Part shown: positions 8,302-15,660 of the stretch, piece by piece
Layout of the letters: each line of letters begins with the position of its first letter
Position numbering within the stretch: position 1 is the stretch's first letter
The notes under the pieces: generated by a model
Seen by the model: the letters and a program-made list of their open reading frames with translations, nothing else
What the model was told of the DNA's origin: nothing
Databases searched by the model: none
Made by a program: the position numbers and the translations under genes
Origin: Candidatus Rifleibacteriota bacterium
GTDB taxonomy: Bacteria > Muiribacteriota > Ozemobacteria > Ozemobacterales > Ozemobacteraceae
DNA length: 64,000 bases
Direction of reading: 5' to 3'
Assembly (NCBI GenBank): GCA_012517355.1
Contig: JAAYVD010000023.1
Coordinates: 62,001-126,000, forward strand

Positions 8302-8996
8302 TGAGCAAGCACAACCACCGCCGCCGACGCCCCGGGTTCACCATGGTCGAGATGATCGTCACCATGGCCATCGGCATCCTCGTGTTCATGATGGTCAGCC
8401 GGTTCCTGACCGGCACCCGGTTCCAGTTCATGCACGGCACCGTCAACCTCCAGAACCTGCAGGACGCCCGCCTGGCCATCAACCATCTCCGCCGCGACTT
8501 CTCCTCGGCGACCATCTTCTTCGGCAGCACCTACACCAAGACCACCTACAAGACCGTCCGCGCCCTCCAGGCGCGCACGTTCAGCCAGCCCACCGTCGAT
8601 CCCGCCAACCCGACCGAGAAGCTGATCTCCATCAAGGCCCCGCACCAGATCGCCTTCTACCGGTTCACCTTCGAGACCGCCGGCGAGAAACCCACCGTCG
8701 AGCGCGTCCAGTACCGCTTCGACCCCGCCGCGAAAACCTTGACGCGGACGTCCCCCAGCCGTAGCATTGAGTTCAAGGGCTTCGAGGACGTCGAGTTCCG
8801 CCTCTATTGCCATGGCCTCAACCCCGACGTCCCCCTTCTCTGGGCCCGGTTCCTGATCCACGAAGGAGAGGAGATCTACGGGAAGGCCGACATCGGCAAG
8901 GCCCTCGAACTCACCACCACCATTTCCAGCCCGTTTTTGACCAGCAGCCTGCAAAACCTGTCCTGGAACTTCGAAACCCACCAGGTGAAAAAATAG
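8301..8996 (+). CDS. type IV pilin-like protein, PilW/GspJ type
   Basis: 231 residues from the ATG at 8301, which shares a base with the preceding stop; the ORF track extends it upstream only because no stop intervenes. The leader KHNHRRRRPG is followed by FTMVEMIVTMAIGILVF, a textbook prepilin cleavage site with Glu5. The segment LQNLQDARLAINHLRRDFSSAT resembles the second half of the N-terminal helix in PilW/GspJ subunits. Third pseudopilin-like subunit of the operon; together with the K-like and I-like products it could form the minor-subunit tip complex known from type II secretion (GspIJK). Whether the fibre is a pilus or a secretion pseudopilus cannot be decided here. Confidence 0.87.
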   Translation: MSKHNHRRRRPGFTMVEMIVTMAIGILVFMMVSRFLTGTRFQFMHGTVNLQNLQDARLAINHLRRDFSSATIFFGSTYTKTTYKTVRALQARTFSQPTVDPANPTEKLISIKAPHQIAFYRFTFETAGEKPTVERVQYRFDPAAKTLTRTSPSRSIEFKGFEDVEFRLYCHGLNPDVPLLWARFLIHEGEEIYGKADIGKALELTTTISSPFLTSSLQNLSWNFETHQVKK

Positions 8997-9071
8997 TGTG
9001 AACCGTCCGGGCAACCGGATCGTCTGACGAGTGAAATCACCCGCAAGGGAAAATCTGGAGGAGGGAATCCC

Positions 9072-9953
9072 ATGAAAACCATCCGCAAATCGGTCGCCTG
9101 GATCCTGATGGGCCTGTTGATCATCAACCCCCTGGTTTTTGAAGCCGTTGCCTGGGCCGAGGATTCGGCCACCACCGCATCCGGCACCGAGGATGCCACC
9201 GCCAGCGCCGACAAGGGCGCCGCCGATACCGCCGCGGCCAGCGACAAGCTGAATTCCACCAAGAACGCCAAGACCAACTCCTTCATGAGCAGCGGCACCA
9301 AGAACAAGATCAAGGATGCCAACAAGCAGCTCAACACGGCGAAAGACCAGGTCAACGATGTCAAGGGCAGCGCCAAGGACACCGCCGACTCGGTCAAGGG
9401 CATTGCTGACGCCGCCTCCGGCAAGGATGACTCCACCTTCTCCAAGCTGACCAAGGTCCAGGCCGCCGTCCAGAAGGCCCTGATCAAGGTCGGACAGCTC
9501 CTCCAGAAGATCGGCCAGTTGCTCAAGACCGTCGGCCAGGCCCTCATGGCCATCGGCCAGGTCCTCTCCGGCATTCCCTGGACCGCCGCCATCGGCGCCG
9601 CCCTCATCAAGGTCGGCAAGGTCCTGGTCACCGTCGGCACCATGCTCGATACGGTCGGCAAGGCCATCGAGAAGGTCGGACAGGTGGCCGGCAAGGCAGA
9701 CATGAACTTCAAGGACGCCCTGAGCGGCATCGTCACCGCCGCCAAGGACGGCTGGAAGGAAGGCCAGACCAAGGCCGACGCCATGGAAAAGGAAACCAAG
9801 GAGAAATACGGCCAGGATTCCTCCTCCTCCACCGACACCAGCACCGCCGCCGATGATGCCACCTCCGACGACAGCGCGAACGACGCCGGCGACGAATCCG
9901 ACGACCGCCCCGCCCAGGATTCGGACGACGCGGACGCCACCGCCGACGAGTAA
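9072..9953 (+). CDS. secreted protein with hydrophobic glycine heptads and an acidic tail (293 aa)
   Basis: I do not recognise a family. A signal peptide (residues ~1-30, ending AVAWA) is followed by an Ala/Ser/Thr/Asp-rich part and a Lys/Asp-rich helix. The centre (~135-205) has repeated hydrophobic heptads of the kind IKVGQLLQKIGQLLKTVGQ, with Gly at a fixed position. The C-terminal ~50 residues are Asp/Ser/Ala/Thr only, strongly acidic and probably disordered. Gly-zipper helices of this sort can pack against each other or membranes, so a surface, membrane-active or phasin-like role is possible but unproven. A strong ribosome site (GGAGGAGGG) precedes the ATG, and a terminator follows at once. 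It closes the first pseudopilin operon, 75 bp after the W/J-like gene. Confidence 0.72.
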   Translation: MKTIRKSVAWILMGLLIINPLVFEAVAWAEDSATTASGTEDATASADKGAADTAAASDKLNSTKNAKTNSFMSSGTKNKIKDANKQLNTAKDQVNDVKGSAKDTADSVKGIADAASGKDDSTFSKLTKVQAAVQKALIKVGQLLQKIGQLLKTVGQALMAIGQVLSGIPWTAAIGAALIKVGKVLVTVGTMLDTVGKAIEKVGQVAGKADMNFKDALSGIVTAAKDGWKEGQTKADAMEKETKEKYGQDSSSSTDTSTAADDATSDDSANDAGDESDDRPAQDSDDADATADE

Positions 9954-9973
9954 TCCCCGACCCGCAACGATCG

Positions 9974-10009
9974 AAACCCCCGGGGGACCTCCCCGGGGGT
10001 TTCGCTTTT
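9974..10009 (+). terminator. intrinsic terminator closing the first pseudopilin operon
   Basis: A 12-bp perfect stem (AAACCCCCGGGG / CCCCGGGGGTTT) with a 5-nt loop, followed by CGCTTTT. Confidence 0.9.
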
Positions 10010-10263
10010 CCCGTCTGAACGGGGTTTCGGCCAGGAACCGCGACGGTTCCGGAAATACCCGTCAGCCACCTTCCGGCAGGTCCCTGGTCACGGATGAGTT
10101 TTCCGGGGGGTGGCAGACATTCCCGCTTGGCGCCGGCACCTGGAACAGGGGTCCTTGCCGCTGATGATCGTTGATGGCGCTGATACCGTGCCGCCCTCAT
10201 TTCGCGAACAGCCGGCTCCATCCGCCGCGGCCCGTTTTCCACCCGGTGCTGCCAAAATCAACA

Positions 10264-10403
10264 ATGATCCGCATGAAGGCTTTCCGAAGGGGCTTTGCCC
10301 CTTCACCCCACCAGGGCCGATGGCCCTGGACCCTTTCTGCTGGCGGGGGGAACGCTGACGCGTTCACCTCGCGGAAGCTCCGCTTCGCGGTTCGTTAGCC
10401 CTG
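10264..10403. repeat. 140-bp multi-hairpin intergenic element, copy 1
   Basis: Aligns without gaps to 16520-16659, with about 128 of 140 bases identical by eye. It contains successive inverted repeats: GAAGGGGC-TTT-GCCCCTTC, CAGGGCC-GAT-GGCCCTG, GAACGC-TGAC-GCGTTC, and an imperfect GCGGAAGC/GCTTCGC. Similarity fades outside the core, though both copies are flanked by A-rich segments. Confidence 0.85.
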
Positions 10404-10469
10404 GACCGGACGGTAGAAAATCAAAGCGGCCAGCGGACGCGACAGATACGTTGGGCCCGCCCCAAAGAC

Positions 10470-10615
10470 GGAGAGAAGGCTTCCCCCCTTCCACCTCGGA
10501 TGGCGGTGCGAAACCTCCGTTTTGCGCAACGCAAGGGGGCCAACCCTTCCCGTGGCACAGGGTTGCTGGAAGTCAGCCCTTGGCGCAATCCTCCCGGCGT
10601 CGTCGCGAATGCGTG
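10470..10615 (-). repeat. 84-bp repeat family, two diverged units
   Basis: The segment CGGATGGCGGTGCGAAACC and its continuation match the reverse complement of the 33.2 kb units. A second unit, about 84 bp later (GAAGTCAGCCCTTGGCGCAA), best matches the degenerate first unit there. Orientation is opposite to the 33 kb array. Confidence 0.6.
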
Positions 10616-10619
10616 GGAA

Positions 10620-11285
10620 TCAGGCGGCGGAGGAGGTGGCAGGGCCAGCCACGGAGAGCAGTGGCTCGAGCAGGTCGCGCAGCTCGGCGCGGGCCTTGAA
10701 CAACCGTGACTTGGCGGTCCCTTCCGGGATGTTGAGCAGTTCCGCCACCTCGTGCAAGGGAAGATCGAGCAGATACCGCATCACCAGGATCTCCCGATGC
10801 ATCTCGGGCAACCGGGCGAGGCAGGCGTGCACCTGGGTGGCGTCCTCCCGCAGCAGGACCTCCCGTTCGGGAGCCGGGCTGACGTCCCGGATCGCTCCCG
10901 CCAGCACCGCGGGGTCGAGGGGCCGCGGCACGCTCTTGCGGCGATGTGACACGGCCAGGTTCCGGGCGATGGTCATCAGCCAGGCCCGGAACGACAGGGC
11001 GGGGTTGTGCAGAGCGGCCTTGCGATGGACGAGCAGGAAGGTCTCCTGCGTGATGTCCTCGGCGTCGGTGGCGTTGCCCAGGTAATGGAACAGGAAGCGG
11101 TACACCATTCCCTGGTGGCGCCGAACCAGCGCTTCGAAGGCGTCGAGATCCCCCCCCAGGATGCCCTGGAGGAGGACCTGATCGGAAGCGTCGGGGGTGG
11201 GCTTCACGGGGAGCCGCGGGGGGGAAGGATCAATCCTGGGGAACCTCCGGGCGGTCGGAATCCGGGACGACGGTCGAACTGGCAT
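10620..11285 (-). CDS. ECF-type RNA polymerase sigma factor
   Basis: Region 2 is clear: DLDAFEALVRRHQGMVYRFLFHYLGNATDAEDITQETFL, followed by RAWLMTIARNLAVSHRR. Region 4 is AcLPEMHREILVMRYLLDLPLHEVAELLNIPEGTAKSRLFKAR, a typical ECF helix-turn-helix. It directs RNA polymerase to a small regulon, held inactive by an anti-sigma factor. The likely partner is the FecR-like gene just upstream on the same strand, an order reversed from the usual sigma-first arrangement. Start uncertain: ATG 11285 would overlap the anti-sigma gene by 56 bp, while GTG 11207 (KPTPDASDQ) gives a 22-bp gap and a product of ~195 residues, nearer the family length. Neither has a good ribosome site. Confidence 0.88.
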   Translation of the reverse strand: MPVRPSSRIPTARRFPRIDPSPPRLPVKPTPDASDQVLLQGILGGDLDAFEALVRRHQGMVYRFLFHYLGNATDAEDITQETFLLVHRKAALHNPALSFRAWLMTIARNLAVSHRRKSVPRPLDPAVLAGAIRDVSPAPEREVLLREDATQVHACLARLPEMHREILVMRYLLDLPLHEVAELLNIPEGTAKSRLFKARAELRDLLEPLLSVAGPATSSAA

Positions 11286-12144
11286 CGCTGCCGGGAAGGG
11301 CTTCCCAGCCGGAGGGGCCCACCCGCAGTTCCTCGCCCGGGCCGAGCACCTTCCGCCCCGAACCCGCCTCGACCTGCACTCGCCCTGCGCTTACCTGCAC
11401 CAGCAGGCGCCGCTCGCTCAATTCCAGGGTGAACCCGGTTCCCATGACGGTGACCGTGGCCAGGGGGGTGAGCACCCGGAACGCGGGGGCCCCCTCGGAC
11501 ACCGGTCTGACCTGCACCTTCGCCCGTCCCCCGGACAGCCGGAACCCGTATTCCTGCAAGGTCAGGCGGGCCCCCTCGACCTCCACCTCGGCCTGCCCGG
11601 GCAAGCGGAACCGGGCCCGGGAGGCGGGGGGGAAGGCCAATTCCGCGCCGGCGGGGAAGGTGGTGCCCGCCTCGGGGGCGGCCGCCACCCCGCCGGGCCC
11701 CGTCACCGTGGGTTGTCCACCGTGCAGCATCGTCATCTGCCAGGCGTGCTTTCCGGCGGCGGCAGGCCCTTCGGTCCGGGGCGGCACCCGGGCCAAGACC
11801 GCCCACAACAGCACAAAGATGATGGAGCCCGCAGCCGCGTAGAACAGGCTCGATTTCAGCGGAGAGGTGGGAGCCAGGAACTGGACCCAGGCGATCAGCC
11901 GGTCGCCGAGCGACGGTCCGGCCGCGTCCACCGGCCCGGCCGCCGCGGCCGCCTGGCGGATCCGGGGGGCGAGATCGGGCACCCGGGCGCAACCGCGCAC
12001 CACCGCCAGACCTTCGAGCAGGCGGCGCGAGGCTTCCAGCTTGCGCCGACAGGCCATGCAGGTGCGGGCATGCGCCTGCTCCTCGGCAGAAGGGGTGTAG
12101 GGGTCGCGGGTATCGAGACCGTTCTGGAAATCCTGGCAGTTCAT
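11230..12144 (-). CDS. FecR-like anti-sigma factor with zinc-finger N-terminus
   Basis: 304 residues. ATG 12144 is chosen because GGAGG sits 6 nt upstream; the nearby ATG at 12150 is too close to that site. The N-terminus carries HARTCMACRR, the Hx3Cx2C zinc anti-sigma motif, which binds a cognate ECF sigma. One membrane helix follows at about residues 105-125 (LFYAAAGSIIFVLLWAVLA), then an external FecR domain: GTTFPAGAELAFP, VRVLTPLATVTVMGTGFTLE-like strands, LLVQVSAGRVQVE and LGPGEELRV. The design is a membrane sensor that holds the sigma factor at the membrane until an outside signal arrives. It shares a transcript with the downstream sigma gene, driven by the promoter at 12220-12248. Confidence 0.86.
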   Translation of the reverse strand: MNCQDFQNGLDTRDPYTPSAEEQAHARTCMACRRKLEASRRLLEGLAVVRGCARVPDLAPRIRQAAAAAGPVDAAGPSLGDRLIAWVQFLAPTSPLKSSLFYAAAGSIIFVLLWAVLARVPPRTEGPAAAGKHAWQMTMLHGGQPTVTGPGGVAAAPEAGTTFPAGAELAFPPASRARFRLPGQAEVEVEGARLTLQEYGFRLSGGRAKVQVRPVSEGAPAFRVLTPLATVTVMGTGFTLELSERRLLVQVSAGRVQVEAGSGRKVLGPGEELRVGPSGWEALPGSDASSTVVPDSDRPEVPQD

Positions 12145-12219
12145 TTCCATCCTCCACCCTGAGAGACGCCCCGTCTCCCCGATCGGTTCACGAGAAACGT
12201 GACCATCTTTTCCCCGGAC

Positions 12220-12248
12220 ATGGTAGACGAATTCCCCCCCGGGAACAA
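12220..12248 (-). promoter_or_regulatory. sigma-70 type promoter for fecR-like/ECF sigma pair
   Basis: On the minus strand: TTGTTC, 17 bp, TACCAT; predicted start ~70 bp before the fecR-like ATG. Confidence 0.55.
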
Positions 12249-12518
12249 CCGCCCCTTCCAGCCCAGGCGTGGCGACCGCCTGGAAGGTCGGATCCCAGGC
12301 GGGGTCCGATGGTCCGGTCAGGAACCGCCAGGGTGACCGGGGGCTGTTCCCCGGGACCGCGACCAGCAACTCGGCGCGGCGACAGGGGCGGCCCGGGGTC
12401 CGCCGCCGGCCGTCCCTCCTAACCTGCATCGCTGGCGGAACAGAACACCCGTATCGTGCACCGCCCGGGGGTCCAGTGAAGATCATGTGCCGAAGTGGCC
12501 CCCGGGATGGACCTGGGG

Positions 12519-12524
12519 TATACT
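12519..12524 (+). promoter_or_regulatory. -10 box TATACT for the kinase gene
   Basis: The predicted RNA start near 12531 leaves only ~8 nt before the ATG at 12539, and no Shine-Dalgarno is visible. The message may be close to leaderless. Confidence 0.4.
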
Positions 12525-12538
12525 TTCTGCAGACGACT

Positions 12539-14215
12539 ATGATCAAGAAGATCGCCTGTCCCGCCTGTGGCATCGAATTCGAGGCGGTCAGCTTTCCCCA
12601 GGCGCAGGGCATCTTCTGCCCCAACTGCGCCACCGAGGTCGATCCCAACCACGGGGTCGCCCTCGAGGAGCTGGGCGGGTACAAACTCGCCGGCCTCCTG
12701 GGGCAGGGCGGCATGGGGCAGGTCTACCGGGCCGCCTCCCCCACCGGGGCACCCGTGGCCGTCAAGGTGATGGCCCAGGAGATGAGCGAATCCCCCGAAC
12801 TCCAGGAGCGCTTCGACCGCGAGATGGAGATCATGGCCGGCCTCGACCATCCCAACATCGTCAAGGTGCTCGACCGCGGCAAGACCAGCCTGTTCAAGTT
12901 CTTCGTCATGGAACTCATCGAAGGGACCACCCTGCGGCACCTGATCCGTGACGGCAAGCTGAACGAGGCCGCCATCTTCGACATCGCCGTCCAGACCCTG
13001 CGGGCCCTCGGACACGCCCACGCCCACGGCATCATCCACCGGGACATCAAGCCCGAGAACATCCTGCTCGACCACTCCGGCGTGGTCAAGGTCACCGATT
13101 TCGGCCTGGCCCGCAAAGTCTCCTTCGAAGGCCCGGCCCTCACGGCCACCAACGCCTTCATGGGCACAGAAAACTACATGTCTCCCGAGCAGAAGATCAA
13201 CCCGAAGGCCGTGACCCATCGGTGCGACATCTATTCCTTCGGGGTCGTGCTCTACGAGATGCTGACGGGCGGCATGCTCCCGTTGGGCATCTTCCAGCCC
13301 CCCTCGTTCTACCGGCCCCTCCACGAGTTCTGGGATGCCCTCACCTTCCGGCTCCTCGACCTCAACCCCGACATGCGTCCCGGCAACTGCGACGACATCA
13401 TCCGGGAAATGGAGGGCTTCCTGAAGGAACCCGCCGCCGCCCGGCGCCCGCATCCCCCCAGCGACCGCCCGCCCGCCCCTCCTCCCGGCGAGCACCCCTC
13501 GAACGACGGGCTGATGAAAAAGGAAGAGGCGCGCATCCACCAGCATTTCCAGGACCTTTCCCAAAAAGCCTACGAACGGTTCCAGAGGGGCGAGTTCGAG
13601 ACCGCCGCCCGCCACTGGGAGGAAGCCCTGGCCTTCACCTCGGATCCCGACGAACGCGAGAACATCGTCAACTGGAAACGGGCCTGCCAGGAAAAGCTCG
13701 CCGAGCGGAAGGTCAAGAACGCCCTCGTCTTCCTCTGCCCACGGTGCCTCAAACCGTTCTCCCAGGACCCCGAGCAGCCGGTCCCCGGCCGCCTCGACTG
13801 CCCCACCTGCGGCGGCGCCATCTTCTACGATTCCCTCCGCAAGAAATGGCACGCCGGCGAAGGCCAGGCCGTTAACAAACCGGCGACCCCTGCCGAAAAA
13901 CCCTCCAGAAAGGAGAAACCCCAGACCGGGTCCCCCTCCGGCTCGATCCTGTGGCAACTCTTTCTGGCGGCGGTGGTGGCAGCCCTCCTGATCGACCTGT
14001 GGAGCCCCGACCAGCTCGACCAGATGCTCCAGCGGGTCCTGGCCCTGGTTCCCGCCTTCGGACTGTCGCAGGGAAGTGTCGGCCTCATCATCCGCTTCGT
14101 GATCTACCTGTTCGTCATCTACTGGGGATGCGGTCTGGCCTATTCCCTATATGATTCCAACCGAACCCCGCCGGATTCCCCACCCGACGATCTCACCACC
14201 TTCCGCCGGAAGTAG
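12539..14215 (+). CDS. Ser/Thr protein kinase with two zinc ribbons and C-terminal membrane helices
   Basis: 558 residues from ATG 12539. Order: zinc ribbon 1 (CPAC at 7-10, CPNC at 27-30); Hanks-type kinase domain with Gly loop GQGGMG (~55), VAVK (Lys ~76), HRDIKPEN (~167) and DFG (~187), so catalytically complete; a Pro-rich linker; a helical TPR-like segment (AYERFQRGEFETAARHWEEAL); zinc ribbon 2 (CPRC and CPTC); and two membrane helices near the C-terminus. It should sit on the inner membrane with the kinase in the cytoplasm and phosphorylate Ser/Thr on unknown partners. The TPR-protein gene downstream overlaps it by 65 bp. A SpoIIE-type phosphatase at 43.8 kb is a distant candidate opponent. 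Confidence 0.9.
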   Translation: MIKKIACPACGIEFEAVSFPQAQGIFCPNCATEVDPNHGVALEELGGYKLAGLLGQGGMGQVYRAASPTGAPVAVKVMAQEMSESPELQERFDREMEIMAGLDHPNIVKVLDRGKTSLFKFFVMELIEGTTLRHLIRDGKLNEAAIFDIAVQTLRALGHAHAHGIIHRDIKPENILLDHSGVVKVTDFGLARKVSFEGPALTATNAFMGTENYMSPEQKINPKAVTHRCDIYSFGVVLYEMLTGGMLPLGIFQPPSFYRPLHEFWDALTFRLLDLNPDMRPGNCDDIIREMEGFLKEPAAARRPHPPSDRPPAPPPGEHPSNDGLMKKEEARIHQHFQDLSQKAYERFQRGEFETAARHWEEALAFTSDPDERENIVNWKRACQEKLAERKVKNALVFLCPRCLKPFSQDPEQPVPGRLDCPTCGGAIFYDSLRKKWHAGEGQAVNKPATPAEKPSRKEKPQTGSPSGSILWQLFLAAVVAALLIDLWSPDQLDQMLQRVLALVPAFGLSQGSVGLIIRFVIYLFVIYWGCGLAYSLYDSNRTPPDSPPDDLTTFRRK

Positions 14216-14705
14216 GCTCCTGCGGCTGGTCATCGCCGGGGCCACCGCCCTCGCCCTGCTGGTCCCCCTGTTCCCTTCGAGCTTCGGCGGAGATCCCGGG
14301 CTCGTCGGCATCGAGGTGCGCGACCGCGAACGCTTCCTGCACCGGCTGAAGTTCCTCCGGATGAAACGCCCGCAGGACGCGGAAATCACCTACCAGATCG
14401 GGAACCTGTACTACAGTCTCAAAATGGAAGACGACGCCATCAAGGAATACCGGCGCTGCCTCAAGACCGACCCCGCCCATTACGAGGCGAAATGGTTCCT
14501 GAGCCATGTTCTGGCCAGCAAAGGCTACCTGGAGGAGTCCTTCCGCCTCGCCCGCGAACTCCTCGACACCCGCCCCGACGACGCCGAGACCTATTTCTGG
14601 GCCGGTGAGATCCTGCGCAAGATGGACCTTCCCGAGATCGCCCGCGACTACGAGCGGCGCTGGGAGGAAATCCTCTGGGAGAAAAAGGGAAAACCCCTCG
14701 GCTGA
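14151..14705 (+). CDS. TPR protein with N-terminal membrane segment (184 aa)
   Basis: The ATG lies 65 bp inside the end of the kinase gene, in another frame, so co-translation is expected. Residues ~22-45 are hydrophobic (LLRLVIAGATALALLVPLF) and act as signal peptide or anchor. The rest is about three tetratricopeptide-like helix pairs: EITYQIGNLYYSLKMEDDAIKEYRRCLKTDP, then AKWFLSHVLASKGYLEESFRLARELLDTRPDDAETYFWAGEILRK. TPR domains bind partner proteins; the kinase is the obvious candidate, but that is inference. The start could be internal (no strong ribosome site), but the hydrophobic segment argues for the ATG given. It ends 9 bp from the convergent PspA-like gene. Confidence 0.72.
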   Translation: MIPTEPRRIPHPTISPPSAGSRLLRLVIAGATALALLVPLFPSSFGGDPGLVGIEVRDRERFLHRLKFLRMKRPQDAEITYQIGNLYYSLKMEDDAIKEYRRCLKTDPAHYEAKWFLSHVLASKGYLEESFRLARELLDTRPDDAETYFWAGEILRKMDLPEIARDYERRWEEILWEKKGKPLG

Positions 14706-14714
14706 CGCAGGCCG

Positions 14715-15383
14715 TCAGGCGGTCCGCCGCACCTCTTCCTTGAGCTGGGCCAGCTCCGCGTCGACCTCCTCCTCCTGGCTCACCAGCTTGAGGGAATCGC
14801 CGAGCTGCAGCCGCTCCGAAGCCAGCGTGGCATCCGCCATCGCCTCGCGGTGGACCGAACCGTCCGGAAGGGCCAGCCGTTCGTCACAGGATTCCACGCT
14901 CCGGGTCGTCTCTTCCAGAATGCCCGACAGGGCCAGCTTGGTGTCCGCCCGCCGCTGCCGGCCGGCCGCCACCTCGGCCTGGATCCTGGCCTCGGCCAGC
15001 CTGCCTTCCAGCACCTGGAAACTGTCCTGCAGAAGGCGGACCGTCTTGCGCTGTTCCTCGAGTTCGGGCCGCAGGGTGGCGGCGTTCTGCAGGTGGGTCT
15101 TCTTCTGACGCAGGCAGGTGCGGGCGGCTTCTTCCTTCCCATCCCCCAGGAAAGTCATCGCCTCCTGGGTGCATTGCTCGGCCAGTTGCTCGAATTGGGC
15201 CAGCCGGACGGCCAGCGACCGCTCCTGCTGGATGGCCTTGGCCAGCTGCATCTTGACCCCGCGCTGGCCCTCCTCGAGACTCGCGATGTGCCTCTCGAGG
15301 TCCGAACCCGGGTTCCGGCCCCGGTTGGCCAGCCAGTTCCAGATGCCGCCCACGACCTTCCCCAGCATTTCACGCACGTTCAT
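14715..15383 (-). CDS. PspA/IM30-family membrane stress protein
   Basis: 222 residues, almost entirely coiled coil. ATG 15383 is preferred over the ORF-track start at 15431: AGGAG lies 7 nt upstream, and the upstream extension would run into a probable sigma-54 promoter. The start MNVREMLGKVVGGIWNWLANRGRNP fits the amphipathic helix and hinge of PspA-like proteins, followed by long charged heptads (LERHIASLEEGQRGVKMQLAKAI). Family members form rings or rods on the cytoplasmic side of the inner membrane and protect it when proton leakage occurs. No PspF, PspB or PspC gene is adjacent. The C-terminal part is Glu-rich (SQEEEVDAELAQLKEEV). The protein is short and diverged, so the family call is probable rather than certain. 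Confidence 0.75.
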   Translation of the reverse strand: MNVREMLGKVVGGIWNWLANRGRNPGSDLERHIASLEEGQRGVKMQLAKAIQQERSLAVRLAQFEQLAEQCTQEAMTFLGDGKEEAARTCLRQKKTHLQNAATLRPELEEQRKTVRLLQDSFQVLEGRLAEARIQAEVAAGRQRRADTKLALSGILEETTRSVESCDERLALPDGSVHREAMADATLASERLQLGDSLKLVSQEEEVDAELAQLKEEVRRTA

Positions 15384-15424
15384 GCCCCGCTCCTCGTTTC
15401 CCAGGTTCTGCTGGAGAAATTCCC

Positions 15425-15439
15425 GCAACAAACGTACCT
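15425..15439 (-). promoter_or_regulatory. probable sigma-54 promoter upstream of pspA-like gene
   Basis: The minus strand reads AGGTACG-TTTG-TTGCG against the consensus TGGCACG-NNNN-TTGCW; the -24 GG and -12 GC are exactly spaced. The predicted RNA start is ~30 nt before the ATG at 15383. PspA genes in enterobacteria are sigma-54 dependent. A TTGACA overlaps upstream but lacks a matching -10. Confidence 0.6.
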
Positions 15440-15660
15440 GTCAACCCTGAACTTCCATTCCCTCTCTGGGAGCCCATCTCCAGGGAAGGATGGAGATGGT
15501 CCCCACCCGGCTGTGTCATTCGTGTCCCAACTCCCTCGGTCAGGCCTGCCGCACCCGGAACCGTGGAGAGTCCGCAACCGAACCTCGGCGAAAGGGCCTG
15601 GCCGTGTCTGCTCCCCTCGTCAGGGTGCTCCCCTCGTCCTGGGCTTCCGGTCGCCCGGAT

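Larger units (their letters stand above)
10010..10619. other. gene-free region with two repeat families
   Basis: No credible gene. It holds one copy of the 140 bp multi-hairpin element (10264-10403) and two divergent units of the 84 bp repeat (~10470-10615). Short ORFs here are by-products of those repeats. Confidence 0.7.
12145..12538. other. divergent intergenic region between fecR-like and kinase genes
   Basis: No gene seen. It carries a minus-strand promoter at 12220-12248 and a plus-strand -10 at 12519-12524. Nothing else recognisable. Confidence 0.6.
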
